From Serratia marcescens (lineage in GTDB: Bacteria; Pseudomonadota; Gammaproteobacteria; Enterobacterales; Enterobacteriaceae): 64,000 nt of DNA. The stretch lies in the NCBI RefSeq assembly GCF_001902635.1, contig NZ_MJAO01000012.1, positions 1 to 64,000 on the forward strand, in the 5' to 3' direction. Shown piece after piece: positions 19,086 to 28,744 of this stretch. The first letter of the stretch is position 1, and the number at the start of each line of letters is the position of its first letter. Made by a program: the position numbers and the translations under genes. The notes below the pieces were generated by a model. It was not told the origin of the DNA, did no database searches, and was given only the letters and a program-made list of their open reading frames with translations.

Positions 19086-19970
19086 TCAGCGGGGTTTGCG
19101 CTGGTGAGCGTCGAAATAGTCGAAGAAATTAACGATGCCGTCCGCGATGGCGCGGGCGATTTTCTCGCGAAACGCGGTGGTGCCCAGCAACCGCTCTTCG
19201 TTCGGGTTGGTGATGAACGACGTTTCCACCAGCACCGAGGGAATGGACGGCGATTTCAACACCGCGAACGCCGCCTGTTCGGTGCTGTCGCTGTGCAGGT
19301 GGTGCACCGGGCGAATTTGGCCGAGTACGTGGCGGCCGAGCGTCAGGCTGTTGTTGATGGTGTCGGTTTGCACCAGATCGAACAGTACCTGCTGCAGGTA
19401 GTTGTCCTGATCCTTGTACTTGCCGCCCGCCACGTCGTCGGCGGCGTTTTCACGATTAGACAGATAACGCGCCATGGCGCTGCTGGCGCCGCGGTTGGAC
19501 AGGGCGAACACCGAAGCGCCGGAGGCCGATGGGCTGGTAAAGCCGTCGGCGTGAATCGAAATGAACAGGTCGGCCTGGTGTTGATGGGCGATCTCTACCC
19601 GCTGGAACAGCGGAATGAACTCGTCTTCTTCGCGCGTCAGGCGCGCCTCGACGTGGTCATGTTCATGCAGGAAACGGCGCACGTGGTTGGCGATTTCCAG
19701 CACGATGTGTTTTTCCTGCGAACCTTCGTGGCCGACCGCGCCGGAGTCGATGCCACCGTGGCCGGGATCGATCATCACCAGCTTCTTGCTGCCGCTCGGT
19801 TTCGCCGCCGGTTTGCTGTGTTGATTGTTGCGCAGCATGCCTTCTGCCCTGGCGTTTTGGCTTTTTACACCGAACAGCGCCACTGCCAGGCCGGAGAGCA
19901 AAAGTTGGCGTCGCGTCGGGGAAACGGCAAGCGGCTTAAAATTGAGGAATTGTTTACCCTGCTTTTTCAT
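19086..19970 (-). CDS. amiA: N-acetylmuramoyl-L-alanine amidase AmiA
   Basis: Periplasmic zinc amidase that splits septal peptidoglycan during daughter-cell separation. About 294 residues from the ATG at 19970, chosen over one five codons upstream because it has a GGAG site and gives the usual length. A twin-arginine signal is visible (SPTRRQLLLSG), as known for AmiA export by Tat. The Amidase_3 domain follows with IDPGHGGIDSGAVG, SIHADGF and VETSFITN providing the zinc ligands and catalytic glutamate. It lies upstream of hemF, and a possible Fur site precedes it. Confidence 0.94.
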   Translation of the reverse strand: MKKQGKQFLNFKPLAVSPTRRQLLLSGLAVALFGVKSQNARAEGMLRNNQHSKPAAKPSGSKKLVMIDPGHGGIDSGAVGHEGSQEKHIVLEIANHVRRFLHEHDHVEARLTREEDEFIPLFQRVEIAHQHQADLFISIHADGFTSPSASGASVFALSNRGASSAMARYLSNRENAADDVAGGKYKDQDNYLQQVLFDLVQTDTINNSLTLGRHVLGQIRPVHHLHSDSTEQAAFAVLKSPSIPSVLVETSFITNPNEERLLGTTAFREKIARAIADGIVNFFDYFDAHQRKPR

Positions 19971-20012
19971 TACGCAACGCTCCATCGACGATTCTATTTC
20001 GCGACGTTATAT

Positions 20013-20031
20013 CGTATTGATAATCATTAAT
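20013..20031 (-). promoter_or_regulatory. Possible Fur site upstream of amiA-hemF
   Basis: CGTATTGATAATCATTAAT matches the 19-bp Fur consensus at 14 positions with an intact TGATAATCATTA core. It is 43 nt before the amiA start, in the 204-bp spacer shared with ypeA. Iron control of hemF is plausible but not shown. Confidence 0.5.
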
Positions 20032-20174
20032 CGACCCGATAACTATTTCCATTTATTACGCCTGTTACCGGCGATTTCTGGGTAAATAGCGTGGTAAATC
20101 GCAGTTTGATATTGCGTCAGCGAATAATCACGCGATAATCAGATAAACACCTTAATTAACAGCGGCCAACATCG

Positions 20175-20600
20175 ATGGAAATTCGCGTATTTCGACAAGA
20201 CGACTTTGAAGAAGTCATTACCCTGTGGGAGCGCTGCGATCTGCTGCGGCCCTGGAACGATCCGGAAATGGACATCGAGCGCAAGCTGAACCACGACCCG
20301 GAGTTGTTCCTGGTGGCGGAAGTCGGCGGTGAAGTGGTCGGTTCGGTGATGGGTGGCTATGATGGTCACCGCGGTTCGGCGTATTACCTCGGGGTGCACC
20401 CCGATTATCGCGGGCGCGGTATCGCCAATGCGTTGATCAATCGTTTGGAGAAGAAGTTGATCGCTCGCGGTTGCCCGAAGATCCAGATTATGGTGCGTGA
20501 AGACAACGACACGGTGGTTGAGATGTACGAGAAGCTCGGCTACGAAATCCAGGGCATCACCAGCATGGGAAAACGGCTGATCGAAGATCAGGAATATTGA
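20175..20600 (+). CDS. ypeA: GNAT family acetyltransferase YpeA
   Basis: The 141-residue GCN5-type N-acetyltransferase has the same length as E. coli YpeA, which also neighbours amiA-hemF. The acetyl-CoA loop is [11 protein letters not shown] (about residues 76-86), preceded by the beta-strand YYLGVHP and followed by the conserved YEKLGYE near the C-terminus. The physiological substrate is unknown. It is divergent from amiA and convergent with the BOF gene. Confidence 0.9.
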   Translation: MEIRVFRQDDFEEVITLWERCDLLRPWNDPEMDIERKLNHDPELFLVAEVGGEVVGSVMGGYDGHRGSAYYLGVHPDYRGRGIANALINRLEKKLIARGCPKIQIMVREDNDTVVEMYEKLGYEIQGITSMGKRLIEDQEY

Positions 20601-20608
20601 GTTTGCCG

Positions 20609-20638
20609 CGGCGGGCGGTAAAACTGCACCGCCCGCCG
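20609..20638. terminator. Hairpin between ypeA and the BOF gene
   Basis: An 11-bp GC-rich stem (20609-20619 with 20628-20638, core GCGGGCGGT/ACCGCCCGC) with an 8-nt loop between convergent genes. There is no T-run, so the function as a terminator is only probable. Confidence 0.5.
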
Positions 20639-20645
20639 TGCCGCA

Positions 20646-21044
20646 TTACGGCAGCTTTTTGACGGTTTTCACGTCCACTTCCACGCTGTTCCAGCCTTTA
20701 TCCACTTTACCTTCCAGCTGCACCTTGTCTTTTGGCGTCACGGTTTGGCCGTTCCAGCGCTTGCGGTCGATATCCACCGTCAGGGTGCCGGTAGCGTCGC
20801 GGAAGGTATAGGTTTCGTCGCCGATGCGCTGCTCGATATTGCCCTGCAGCATCACCCAGGTGTCGTCGCTCAGCGATTTCACCTTGTCCACGGTGGTCTG
20901 CGCCGCGCTGGGGCCGGAGAAACCGCCTTGTACGGTGGTTTGCGTTTGAGCCTGCGGTGCGGCCGGATCGAGGAACCCGCCTTGTTGCGCCAGTACCGGT
21001 GCGCTGCACAGCGCGATCAGAGCGGCCAGAGTCAGTTTTTTCAT
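20646..21044 (-). CDS. BOF (YgiW/YdeI) family periplasmic OB-fold protein
   Basis: About 132 residues from the ATG at 21044, which has an AAGGA site. An upstream in-frame start is rejected because it would precede the signal peptide. Signal peptide MKKLTLAALIALCSAPVLAQ, a Gln/Thr-rich linker, then a bacterial OB-fold (about 60-132) with VMLQGNIEQRIGDETYTFRD. Family members (YgiW, YdeI, VisP) are linked to envelope and peroxide stress tolerance. The precise role here is not evident. It is monocistronic and stands beside yfeZ in divergent orientation. Confidence 0.85.
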   Translation of the reverse strand: MKKLTLAALIALCSAPVLAQQGGFLDPAAPQAQTQTTVQGGFSGPSAAQTTVDKVKSLSDDTWVMLQGNIEQRIGDETYTFRDATGTLTVDIDRKRWNGQTVTPKDKVQLEGKVDKGWNSVEVDVKTVKKLP

Positions 21045-21200
21045 GTTGTGCTTCCTTATCATCGTTATCGAAAATCGCATCCCGTTGATATCGGGCTGCT
21101 TGCTGAGTGATAAAGATTAAAACACGCCGATCTTAAGAGCTTCTTAAGCCGACGCATTGAAATTGCCGCCGGCGGCGCCCATCTGTAGGGGAGTCATCAT

Positions 21201-21683
21201 TTGGGCAAGGAACGACAGTTGAAGCCATTTCCACACCGGTTTTCCCCGGACGATTACGACCCGCACGGCGCGCTGCGGCTGCCGCTGGGATTTTGGGCCG
21301 TGCTGATTTTGCAGGCGCGCACCTGGCTGCTGTTCGTGATGGCCGGCGCTTCGCGCGAGCAGGGCGAAAGCTTGCTGGCGCTGTTCTATCCTGATACTCA
21401 GCGCTTTTGGTACGGTATGTTGCTCGGCCTGCCGGCGGCGCTGGCATTTTTGCTGAGCGGCCGTCGCCACCAATGGGCGTGGCTGTGGCGCGGCTGGCGC
21501 TGGGTGCTGATCGTCTCTATTCTGGCATCGCTCGGCGGCTCGCTGTTCAGCCTGTGGCGCCAGGACGGCGATGCGCCGGGGCTGGAACTGGCGTTGGCGC
21601 TGTTCGACGCGCTGGCGCTGAGCTATCTGCTGCTGAATGCACGCCTGAAAGCCTGTTTCTCGCCGGCGGAACAGGCCGACTAA
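21201..21683 (+). CDS. yfeZ: DUF2919 inner-membrane protein YfeZ
   Basis: A 160-residue membrane protein with four hydrophobic segments (about 28-48, 72-86, 98-114, 128-146), matching the YfeZ/DUF2919 family, which occupies the same place beside yfeY in E. coli. No ATG is available: a TTG at 21201 follows AGGGGAG, and a second TTG at 21219 follows AAGGA, so the exact start is uncertain. The function is unknown. Confidence 0.75.
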   Translation: MGKERQLKPFPHRFSPDDYDPHGALRLPLGFWAVLILQARTWLLFVMAGASREQGESLLALFYPDTQRFWYGMLLGLPAALAFLLSGRRHQWAWLWRGWRWVLIVSILASLGGSLFSLWRQDGDAPGLELALALFDALALSYLLLNARLKACFSPAEQAD

Positions 21684-21838
21684 TTGCCGAGAAGTGCGGC
21701 ACTTTTCGCATTTTCCGCACTCCAAGCAGGCAACCGTTGGCGTAGTGCGGGCCGTTGTGAGAGGCTGGCACGCAGCAAAACGCCGAGTGCGGCAGGGGCG
21801 GCTACCGCCCCGTGCCATTGATGTTTAAGGAGCTAGAG

Positions 21839-22426
21839 ATGAATATTCGCCCCCTGTTGTTAGGGCTTCCGCTGGTACTGACCGGCTGTTCGAGCATGTC
21901 CAATTTCTCCTGGTCCAGCCTGTCGCCGTTCAACTGGTTCGGCAGCAGTCTGGAGGTCGGTGCCAAGGGCGTCGGCAAGCTCAACGCCGGCACGCCGATG
22001 TCGGAAAGCGCCATTAACGACGGGCTGGACGGCAACTACCGCCTGCGTGGCGGCATGGCGACCAGCAACGGCCAGATCGTCTCTTATTACCAGGCGCTGT
22101 CCGGCGACGAAGTGAAGCTGGTGATCACCGGCGAGCCGAAAGGGCACGTGCAGCGGGTGGACGTAATGGATCAGAAAGTGGCGACGGAATGGGGCAACAA
22201 GCTCGGCACGCCGTTCGGCGACATGTACAGCAAGGCGTTCGGCGCCTGTAAGCCGGGCAGCGGCGAAGACGCCGGCAAAGTGGAGTGCGTGGCGGAGCAG
22301 AGCAAGTACGTCACCTACATCTTCAGCGGCAAGTGGGCCGGGGCGCAGGACATCATTCCACCGGACGACACCCTGAAAAGCTGGACGGTCAGCAAAATCA
22401 TCTGGCACGCCAAGCCACAGCAATAA
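21839..22426 (+). CDS. yfeY: RpoE-regulated lipoprotein YfeY
   Basis: The 195-residue lipoprotein has the signal MNIRPLLLGLPLVLTGC (lipidated Cys17). The ATG at 21839 follows AAGGAG by 6 nt. Its homologue in E. coli is a sigma-E regulon member of unknown function. The mature part has no recognised catalytic motif. It lies between yfeZ and yfeX and ends before a terminator hairpin. Confidence 0.88.
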   Translation: MNIRPLLLGLPLVLTGCSSMSNFSWSSLSPFNWFGSSLEVGAKGVGKLNAGTPMSESAINDGLDGNYRLRGGMATSNGQIVSYYQALSGDEVKLVITGEPKGHVQRVDVMDQKVATEWGNKLGTPFGDMYSKAFGACKPGSGEDAGKVECVAEQSKYVTYIFSGKWAGAQDIIPPDDTLKSWTVSKIIWHAKPQQ

Positions 22427-22435
22427 GGCTTTCGA

Positions 22436-22465
22436 CGGGCACCGGTGTGCGGTGCCCGCCTTTTC
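22436..22465 (+). terminator. Terminator after yfeY
   Basis: Stem CGGGCACC (22436-22443) with GGTGCCCG (22451-22458), 7-nt loop, then CCTTTTC. Confidence 0.75.
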
Positions 22466-22608
22466 AAACCATTAACCCTATTTTCTTTGCGCTGCTGCAA
22501 GGCAATCCCCCGTGCTTGCGGTATGATAGTGCGTGTTTGTAACAGGGAACCCGAGCCTAGCCCGCCATACCTTACCTGTTGCCGAATTCTGGTATTGAGG
22601 ATAACAAC

Positions 22609-23508
22609 ATGACACAGGTTCAGAGCGGTATTCTGCTGGAGCACTGCCGCTTCGCCATCTTTATGGAAGCCACCGTACAGGGCGAATTCGCCGATTTGCG
22701 CCAGGGCTGCAAACAGTTTTGTCAGACGTTGAGCGAGCTGCAGCAACAGTTCCCCGATGCGCGCCTCGGCGCGGTGATCGCTTTCGGCTATGACGTCTGG
22801 CACGATCTTTCCAACGGCCAGGGTGCGAAAGAGCTGAAGCCGTTCACGCCGCTCGGTAAAGGGCTGGCGCCGGCCACCCAGCGCGATATGCTGATCCATA
22901 TTCAGTCGCTGCGCCACGACGTCAACTTCACGCTGGCGCAGGCCGCGCTGGCGGCGTTCGGCAACGTTATCAAGATTGAAGAAGAAACCCACGGTTTCCG
23001 CTGGGTGGAAGAGCGCGATCTGAGCGGTTTCATCGACGGCACCGAAAACCCGCAGGGCGACCAGCGCCCGGCAGTGGCGACGATCGCCGAAGGCGAAGAG
23101 GACGCTGGCGGCAGCTACGTTCTGGTGCAACGCTACGAGCACAACCTGCGCCAGTGGCAGCGCTTTACCACCGAACAGCAGGAGCAGATCATCGGCCGCA
23201 CCAAGCACGACAGCGAAGAGCTGCCGGCGGACCAGCGCCCGGACACCTCGCACGTCAGCCGCGTCGATCTGAAAGAGAACGGCAAAGGCCTGAAAATTCT
23301 GCGCCAGAGTCTGCCTTACGGCACCGCCAGCGGCAAGCACGGCCTGTTCTTCATCGCGTATTGCGCGCGCTTGCACAATATCGAACAGCAGCTGCTGAGC
23401 ATGTTCGGCGATCTGGACGGCAAACGCGACGCGATGCTGCGTTTCAGCCGTGCGGTTACCGGCAGCTACTACTTTGCGCCATCGTTGACGCGTCTGCTGT
23501 CACTTTGA
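22609..23508 (+). CDS. yfeX: Dyp-type haem peroxidase YfeX
   Basis: Cytosolic dye-decolourising peroxidase of 299 residues, the E. coli YfeX length. Asp143 of the [11 protein letters not shown] motif and the proximal haem ligand His215 (PDTSHVSR) fall at the E. coli numbers. The start at 22609 is preceded by GAGGA: an in-frame start ten codons upstream lacks a site. YfeX has been reported to act on porphyrinogens and was proposed to release iron from haem. That second role is disputed. It stands alone with a terminator. Confidence 0.94.
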   Translation: MTQVQSGILLEHCRFAIFMEATVQGEFADLRQGCKQFCQTLSELQQQFPDARLGAVIAFGYDVWHDLSNGQGAKELKPFTPLGKGLAPATQRDMLIHIQSLRHDVNFTLAQAALAAFGNVIKIEEETHGFRWVEERDLSGFIDGTENPQGDQRPAVATIAEGEEDAGGSYVLVQRYEHNLRQWQRFTTEQQEQIIGRTKHDSEELPADQRPDTSHVSRVDLKENGKGLKILRQSLPYGTASGKHGLFFIAYCARLHNIEQQLLSMFGDLDGKRDAMLRFSRAVTGSYYFAPSLTRLLSL

Positions 23509-23514
23509 CGCCGC

Positions 23515-23550
23515 TGCCGAAGCCGGCGTGCCCGGCTTCGGCAGGTTTCC
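23515..23550 (+). terminator. Terminator after yfeX
   Basis: A 12-bp perfect stem TGCCGAAGCCGG (23515-23526) with CCGGCTTCGGCA (23532-23543), followed by GGTTTCC. The T-tract is short. Confidence 0.7.
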
Positions 23551-23709
23551 CCACCCCGAAAACGCCGCACTTTCCCTGCCTTATAGCGTTTGATGCTTGT
23601 AAATCACTAAACGGTATATAAAAGCGTTACAGCTCCGCACCGAGTTATAAATACACTGGTCGTCAATAAGGCGAAAGCCTGAAGGAATGACTCAGCGATA
23701 AGGTGCAGA

Positions 23710-24732
23710 ATGAAACAAAACCGGGTTAAAAATCTCATGCTGAAAGGTTGGCTGGCGGCTGCGCTGTTGGCGAGCGGCGCCGCGTCGGCGGCGGAATTGC
23801 TGAACAGCTCTTATGACGTTTCCCGTGAATTGTTCGTCGCGCTGAACCCCGGCTTTGAACAGCAGTGGAATCAGCAGCATCCGAACGACAAGCTGACCAT
23901 CAAACAATCGCACGCCGGCTCGTCCAAGCAGGCGCTGGCGATCCTGCAGGGCCTGCGCGCCGACGTGGTGACGTACAACCAGGTGACTGATGTGCAGATC
24001 CTGCACGATCGCGGGCAGCTGATCCCGGCGGACTGGCAGGCGCGCCTGCCGAACAACAGTTCGCCGTTCTATTCCACCATGGCGTTTCTGGTGCGCAAGG
24101 ATAACCCGAAGGGGATTCACACCTGGAACGATCTGGTGCGTGACGACGTGAAGCTGGTGTTCCCGAACCCGAAAACCTCCGGCAATGGCCGTTATACCTA
24201 TCTGGCCGCCTGGGGCGCCGCCAGCCAGGCCGACGGCAACGATCCCGCCAAGACTCGCGCCTTCATGACTCGCTTCCTGAAAAACGTGCTGGTGTTCGAC
24301 ACCGGTGGCCGTGGCGCGACCACCACCTTCGTCGAGCGCGGTTTGGGCGACGTGCTGATCAGCTTCGAGTCCGAAGTGAACAATATCCGCAAGCAGTACG
24401 GCGAAGACAAGTACGACGTGATCGTGCCGCCGGTCGATATTCTGGCGGAGTTCCCGGTGGCCTGGGTCGACAAGAATGTGGAGCGCAACGGCACCGAACA
24501 GGCGGCCAAAGCCTATCTGAACTATCTCTACACCCCGGCGGCACAGCAGGTGATCACCAGCTTCTACTACCGCGTGTATGACCAGAAAGCGATGGCGGCG
24601 GCGAAGGGGCAGTTCCCTGATACCCAACTGTTCCGGGTGGAAGATCGGTTCGGCGGCTGGCCGCAGGTGATGAAAACTCACTTCGCTACCGGCGGCGAGC
24701 TGGATCAGCTGTTAGCGGCAGGGCGCAAGTAA
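23710..24732 (+). CDS. cysP: Thiosulfate-binding periplasmic protein CysP
   Basis: Binding protein of the sulfate/thiosulfate ABC importer. It has 340 residues with a cleavable signal (ends AASAAEL). The mature protein has the sulfate-binding protein fold, with the conserved [12 protein letters not shown] start and QSHAGSSKQ near residues 70-78. The cysT ATG follows its stop directly, with no spacer. The 200-bp region before it should hold the CysB-dependent promoter, though I did not resolve the CysB sites. Confidence 0.95.
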   Translation: MKQNRVKNLMLKGWLAAALLASGAASAAELLNSSYDVSRELFVALNPGFEQQWNQQHPNDKLTIKQSHAGSSKQALAILQGLRADVVTYNQVTDVQILHDRGQLIPADWQARLPNNSSPFYSTMAFLVRKDNPKGIHTWNDLVRDDVKLVFPNPKTSGNGRYTYLAAWGAASQADGNDPAKTRAFMTRFLKNVLVFDTGGRGATTTFVERGLGDVLISFESEVNNIRKQYGEDKYDVIVPPVDILAEFPVAWVDKNVERNGTEQAAKAYLNYLYTPAAQQVITSFYYRVYDQKAMAAAKGQFPDTQLFRVEDRFGGWPQVMKTHFATGGELDQLLAAGRK

Positions 24733-25572
24733 ATGTTGGCGTTGTCGTCCAGTAAGCGGGTGTTGCCCGGATTTGGCCTCAGCCTCGGCAGCAGCCTGTT
24801 TTATACCTGTTTGATCCTGCTGCTGCCGCTTACCGCGTTGGTGATGCAGCTGGCGCAGATGAGTCTGGCGCAATATTGGGAAGTGATTTCCAACCCGCAG
24901 GTGGTGGCGGCGTACCAAGTGACGCTGCTGGCGGCCGGCGTCGCCAGCCTGTTCAACGCGGTGTTCGGCATGCTGATGGCCTGGATCCTGACGCGTTACC
25001 GCTTCCCGGGCCGTTCGCTGCTGGACGGCCTGATCGATTTGCCGTTCGCGCTGCCGACGGCGGTGGCAGGTCTGACGCTGGCGGGGCTGTTTTCCACCAC
25101 CGGCTGGTACGGCCAATGGCTGGCGCACTTCGACATCAAGGTCACCTTTACCTGGCTTGGGATCGCAGTGGCGATGGCGTTCACCAGCCTGCCGTTCGTG
25201 GTGCGCACCGTGCAGCCGGTTCTGGAAGAGCTGGGGCCGGAATACGAAGAGGCGGCAGAGACGCTGGGCGCAACGCGCTGGCAGAGCTTCCGTCGTGTGG
25301 TGCTGCCCGAGGTGGCGCCGGCGCTGCTGGCCGGCACCGCCATCTCCTTTACCCGCAGCTTGGGCGAGTTCGGCGCGGTGATTTTCATCGCCGGCAATAT
25401 CGCCTGGAAGACGGAAGTGACCTCGCTGATGATTTTCGTGCGTTTACAGGAATTCGACTACCCGGCGGCCAGCGCCATCGCCTCGGTGATCCTGGCGGCG
25501 TCGCTGCTGTTGCTGTTCAGCATTAACGTATTGCAAAGCCGCTTCGGCAGACGTTTGGGAGGAGGGCACTGA
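24733..25572 (+). CDS. cysT: Sulfate/thiosulfate ABC permease CysT (CysU)
   Basis: Inner-membrane permease of 279 residues with about six membrane segments. The ABC-coupling EAA loop is at about residues 170-190 (YEEAAETLGATRWQSF). It begins on the base after the cysP stop and shares one base with the cysW start (TGATG), so translation is coupled. Confidence 0.95.
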   Translation: MLALSSSKRVLPGFGLSLGSSLFYTCLILLLPLTALVMQLAQMSLAQYWEVISNPQVVAAYQVTLLAAGVASLFNAVFGMLMAWILTRYRFPGRSLLDGLIDLPFALPTAVAGLTLAGLFSTTGWYGQWLAHFDIKVTFTWLGIAVAMAFTSLPFVVRTVQPVLEELGPEYEEAAETLGATRWQSFRRVVLPEVAPALLAGTAISFTRSLGEFGAVIFIAGNIAWKTEVTSLMIFVRLQEFDYPAASAIASVILAASLLLLFSINVLQSRFGRRLGGGH

Positions 25573-26447
25573 TGGCTGATATTTCCGCCTTCAACGGCGC
25601 CGAACGCCCGCGCGTCAACTGGGGCAAGTGGACGCTGATCGCCATCGGCGCGCTGTTCTCGGTGCTGCTGCTGGTGGTGCCGATGATATCGATTTTTGCC
25701 GAGGCCTTCTCCAAAGGATTCGGCGCGATGTGGAGCAATTTGCTCGATCCGGACATGCTGCACGCCATCTGGCTGACGGTGCTGATCGCGCTGATCACCG
25801 TGCCGTTCAACCTGATTTTCGGCACGTTGCTGGCGTGGTTGGTGACGCGCTTCACCTTCCCCGGCCGCCAGCTGCTGCTGACGCTGATCGATATCCCGTT
25901 TGCCGTTTCACCGGTGGTGGCGGGGCTGATTTACCTGCTGTTTTACGGCAGCAACGGCCTGCTGGGCGGCTGGCTGGATGCGCATAACATCCAGATCATG
26001 TTCTCCTGGCCGGGCATGGTGCTGGTGACCATTTTCGTTACCTGCCCCTTCGTGGTGCGCGAGCTGGTGCCGATGATGCTCAGCCAGGGCAGCCAGGAAG
26101 ACGAGGCCGCCATTCTGCTGGGGGCGTCCGGTTGGCAGATGTTCCGCCGCGTGACGTTGCCCAACATTCGCTGGGCACTGCTGTACGGCGTGGTGCTGAC
26201 CAACGCGCGCGCCATCGGCGAGTTCGGCGCGGTGTCTGTGGTGTCCGGTTCGATTCGCGGCGAAACCTACAGCCTGCCGTTGCAGGTCGAGCTGTTGCAG
26301 CAGGATTACAACACCGTCGGCTCCTTTACCGCCGCCGCCCTGTTGACCCTGATGGCGATCGTTACCCTATTTTTGAAGAGCGCGCTGCAGTGGCGTCTGG
26401 AACGTCAAAACGCGCGTCTCGAGCGGGAGGAAAATCATGAGCATTGA
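25572..26447 (+). CDS. cysW: Sulfate/thiosulfate ABC permease CysW
   Basis: Second permease subunit with 291 residues and about six membrane segments. The EAA loop is [17 protein letters not shown] (about residues 176-192). It overlaps cysT by one base and cysA by 11, as expected for a stoichiometric transporter complex. Confidence 0.95.
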   Translation: MADISAFNGAERPRVNWGKWTLIAIGALFSVLLLVVPMISIFAEAFSKGFGAMWSNLLDPDMLHAIWLTVLIALITVPFNLIFGTLLAWLVTRFTFPGRQLLLTLIDIPFAVSPVVAGLIYLLFYGSNGLLGGWLDAHNIQIMFSWPGMVLVTIFVTCPFVVRELVPMMLSQGSQEDEAAILLGASGWQMFRRVTLPNIRWALLYGVVLTNARAIGEFGAVSVVSGSIRGETYSLPLQVELLQQDYNTVGSFTAAALLTLMAIVTLFLKSALQWRLERQNARLEREENHEH

Positions 26448-27525
26448 GATTAACGGCATCAACAAGTCCTTCGGCCGCACCAAGGTATTGAACGATATCT
26501 CGCTCGATATTGCTTCCGGCGAGATGGTGGCGTTGCTCGGGCCGTCCGGTTCCGGTAAGACCACGCTGCTGCGCATCATCGCCGGGCTGGAAAGCCAGAG
26601 CGGTGGCAAGCTGGGCTTCCACGGCACCGATGTCAGCCACATGCACGCGCGCGACAGGCGCGTGGGCTTCGTATTTCAACACTATGCGCTGTTCCGCCAC
26701 ATGACGGTGTTCGACAACATCGCTTTCGGCCTGACCGTGCTGCCGCGGCGCGAGCGCCCGAATGCCGCGGCAATCAAACAGAAAGTCACCCAGCTGCTGG
26801 AAATGGTGCAGTTGGGCCACTTGGCCAACCGCTATCCGTCGCAGCTTTCCGGCGGCCAGAAACAGCGGGTGGCGCTGGCGCGCGCGTTGGCGGTGGAGCC
26901 GCAAATTCTGCTGTTGGACGAGCCGTTCGGCGCGCTGGATGCGCAGGTGCGCAAAGAGCTGCGCCGCTGGCTGCGTCAGCTGCACGAAGAGCTGAAGTTC
27001 ACCAGTGTGTTCGTCACCCACGATCAGGAAGAGGCGATGGAAGTGGCCGACCGCATCGTGGTGATGAGCCAGGGCAATATCGAACAGGTCGGCTCGCCGG
27101 AAGAGATCATGCGCGAGCCGGCCAGCCGCTTCGTGCTGGAGTTCATGGGGGAAGTGAACCGCCTGAACGGCGAGATCCGTGGCTCTCAGCTGTTCGTCGG
27201 CGCGCACCAGTGGCCGCTGTCGTTCCAGCCGATGCACCAGGGCAGTGTCGATCTGTTCCTGCGTCCGTGGGAAATGGAAGTGGCGACCGAGAGCAGCGAG
27301 CGCTGCCCGCTGCCGGTGCAGGTGCTGGAAGTCAGCCCGCGTGGCCACTTCTGGCAGCTGACGGTGCAGCCAATCGGCTGGCATCAGGAGCCGATCGGCG
27401 TGGTGTTGCCGGAAGGCAATCCAACGCCGGTGCGCGGTGGCCGCTATTACGTCGGTAGCCTCAATGCACGGCTGTATGCCGGCGATCAACTGCTGCAACC
27501 TGTTGCGTTAGCCAAAAGCGCCTGA
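26437..27525 (+). CDS. cysA: Sulfate/thiosulfate import ATPase CysA
   Basis: The 362-residue ATPase of the importer. Walker [10 protein letters not shown] is at about 34-42, signature [15 protein letters not shown] about 132-146, Walker [13 protein letters not shown] about 150-161 and the switch His in VTHDQEEAM. The C-terminal third is the TOBE-type regulatory domain. It overlaps cysW by 11 nt. A terminator lies between it and cysM. Confidence 0.96.
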   Translation: MSIEINGINKSFGRTKVLNDISLDIASGEMVALLGPSGSGKTTLLRIIAGLESQSGGKLGFHGTDVSHMHARDRRVGFVFQHYALFRHMTVFDNIAFGLTVLPRRERPNAAAIKQKVTQLLEMVQLGHLANRYPSQLSGGQKQRVALARALAVEPQILLLDEPFGALDAQVRKELRRWLRQLHEELKFTSVFVTHDQEEAMEVADRIVVMSQGNIEQVGSPEEIMREPASRFVLEFMGEVNRLNGEIRGSQLFVGAHQWPLSFQPMHQGSVDLFLRPWEMEVATESSERCPLPVQVLEVSPRGHFWQLTVQPIGWHQEPIGVVLPEGNPTPVRGGRYYVGSLNARLYAGDQLLQPVALAKSA

Positions 27526-27550
27526 TAGGTTTTAGCTGCCCTTTTATTCA

Positions 27551-27576
27551 AGGCAACCCCCGGGTTGCCTTTTTAC
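27551..27576 (+). terminator. Terminator between cysA and cysM
   Basis: AGGCAACCC (27551-27559) pairs with GGGTTGCCT (27562-27570) followed by TTTT. It suggests that cysM is partly separated from the cysPTWA message, or expressed by read-through. Confidence 0.85.
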
Positions 27577-27606
27577 TTTACGCACACCAACACACAGGCA
27601 AAGATC

Positions 27607-28488
27607 GTGACTACGCTCGAACAATGCATCGGGAACACCCCGCTGGTAAAACTGCAACGGCTGGCCGCCCAGGCGGGCAGCGAAGTATGGGTCAAACTGG
27701 AAGGCAACAACCCGGCGGGATCGGTGAAAGATCGCGCCGCGTTGGCGATGATCCAGCAGGCGGAGCTGCGCGGTGAGATCAAGCCCGGCGACGTGTTGAT
27801 CGAAGCCACCAGCGGCAACACCGGCATTGCGCTGGCGATGATCGCCGCGCTGAAAGGCTATACGCTGAAGCTGCTGATGCCGGAGAACATGAGTCTGGAG
27901 CGGCAGGCGGCGATGCGCGCCTATGGCGCCGAGCTGATCCTGGTCAGCCGTGAGCAGGGGATGGAAGGGGCGCGCGATCTGGCGCTGGAGATGCAGCGCC
28001 AGGGGCAGGGCAAGGTGCTGGATCAGTTCAACAATCTCGATAATCCCTACGCCCACTTCACCACTACCGGCCCGGAGATCTGGCGTCAGACCGAAGGCCG
28101 CATCACGCACTTCGTTTCCAGCATGGGTACCACCGGTACCATTACCGGCGTAGGCGGTTATCTGAAGAGCCAGAATCCACAGGTGCAGATCATCGGCCTG
28201 CAGCCGGCGGAAGGCAGCAGCATCCCCGGCATTCGCCGTTGGGCGCCCGCTTACTTGCCGGGTATTTTCCGCCCGGAGCTGGTGGATCACGTGCTGGATA
28301 TCGAGCAGCGCGATGCCGAGCAGACCATGCGCCAGCTGGCGCAGCGTGAAGGTATCTTCTGCGGCGTCAGCTCCGGCGGCGCGGTGGCCGGCGCCTTGCG
28401 CGTCGCGGCGGCCCACCCCGGCAGCGTTGTGGTGGCGATCGTTTGCGATCGCGGCGATCGTTACCTCTCTACTGGCGTGTTCGACTGA
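27607..28488 (+). CDS. cysM: Cysteine synthase B
   Basis: PLP enzyme making cysteine from O-acetylserine and sulfide, or S-sulfocysteine from thiosulfate. I choose the GTG at 27607. It gives the N-terminus MTTLEQCIGNTPLVKLQR, aligned with E. coli CysM, and puts the PLP lysine at Lys41 (GSVKDRA). An upstream TTG at 27565 falls inside the terminator stem. The product is 293 residues, ten shorter than E. coli because it stops at STGVFD. The phosphate loop [10 protein letters not shown] is intact. Confidence 0.93.
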   Translation: MTTLEQCIGNTPLVKLQRLAAQAGSEVWVKLEGNNPAGSVKDRAALAMIQQAELRGEIKPGDVLIEATSGNTGIALAMIAALKGYTLKLLMPENMSLERQAAMRAYGAELILVSREQGMEGARDLALEMQRQGQGKVLDQFNNLDNPYAHFTTTGPEIWRQTEGRITHFVSSMGTTGTITGVGGYLKSQNPQVQIIGLQPAEGSSIPGIRRWAPAYLPGIFRPELVDHVLDIEQRDAEQTMRQLAQREGIFCGVSSGGAVAGALRVAAAHPGSVVVAIVCDRGDRYLSTGVFD

Positions 28489-28496
28489 GCAATCTC

Positions 28497-28527
28497 TCCC
28501 GGTGGCACGCTCCACCGGGAAAGCCTT
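28497..28527 (+). terminator. Hairpin after cysM
   Basis: Perfect stem TCCCGGTGG (28497-28505) with CCACCGGGA (28512-28520), 6-nt loop, followed by AAGCCTTT. A probable terminator with a weak T-tract. Confidence 0.6.
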
Positions 28528-28744
28528 TCCCATTTCCCTTTTGACCGACGGCACATCTGCTCCGAATGCGTGGCGGCTGGCGCTGCCCGCGCTTTGTTTC
28601 CCTGACTGAAGTAGAGAAATAGCGCGACAGCGGCCACAATAACGGTGACGAGACGCTGAGAACGATGTGTAAGGATTGAGTAAAACCGGCTGCGGGCCGA
28701 CTGAATTGGCGGGAAAATAGCGAAAATCGGTGAAGGAGCAAGGC

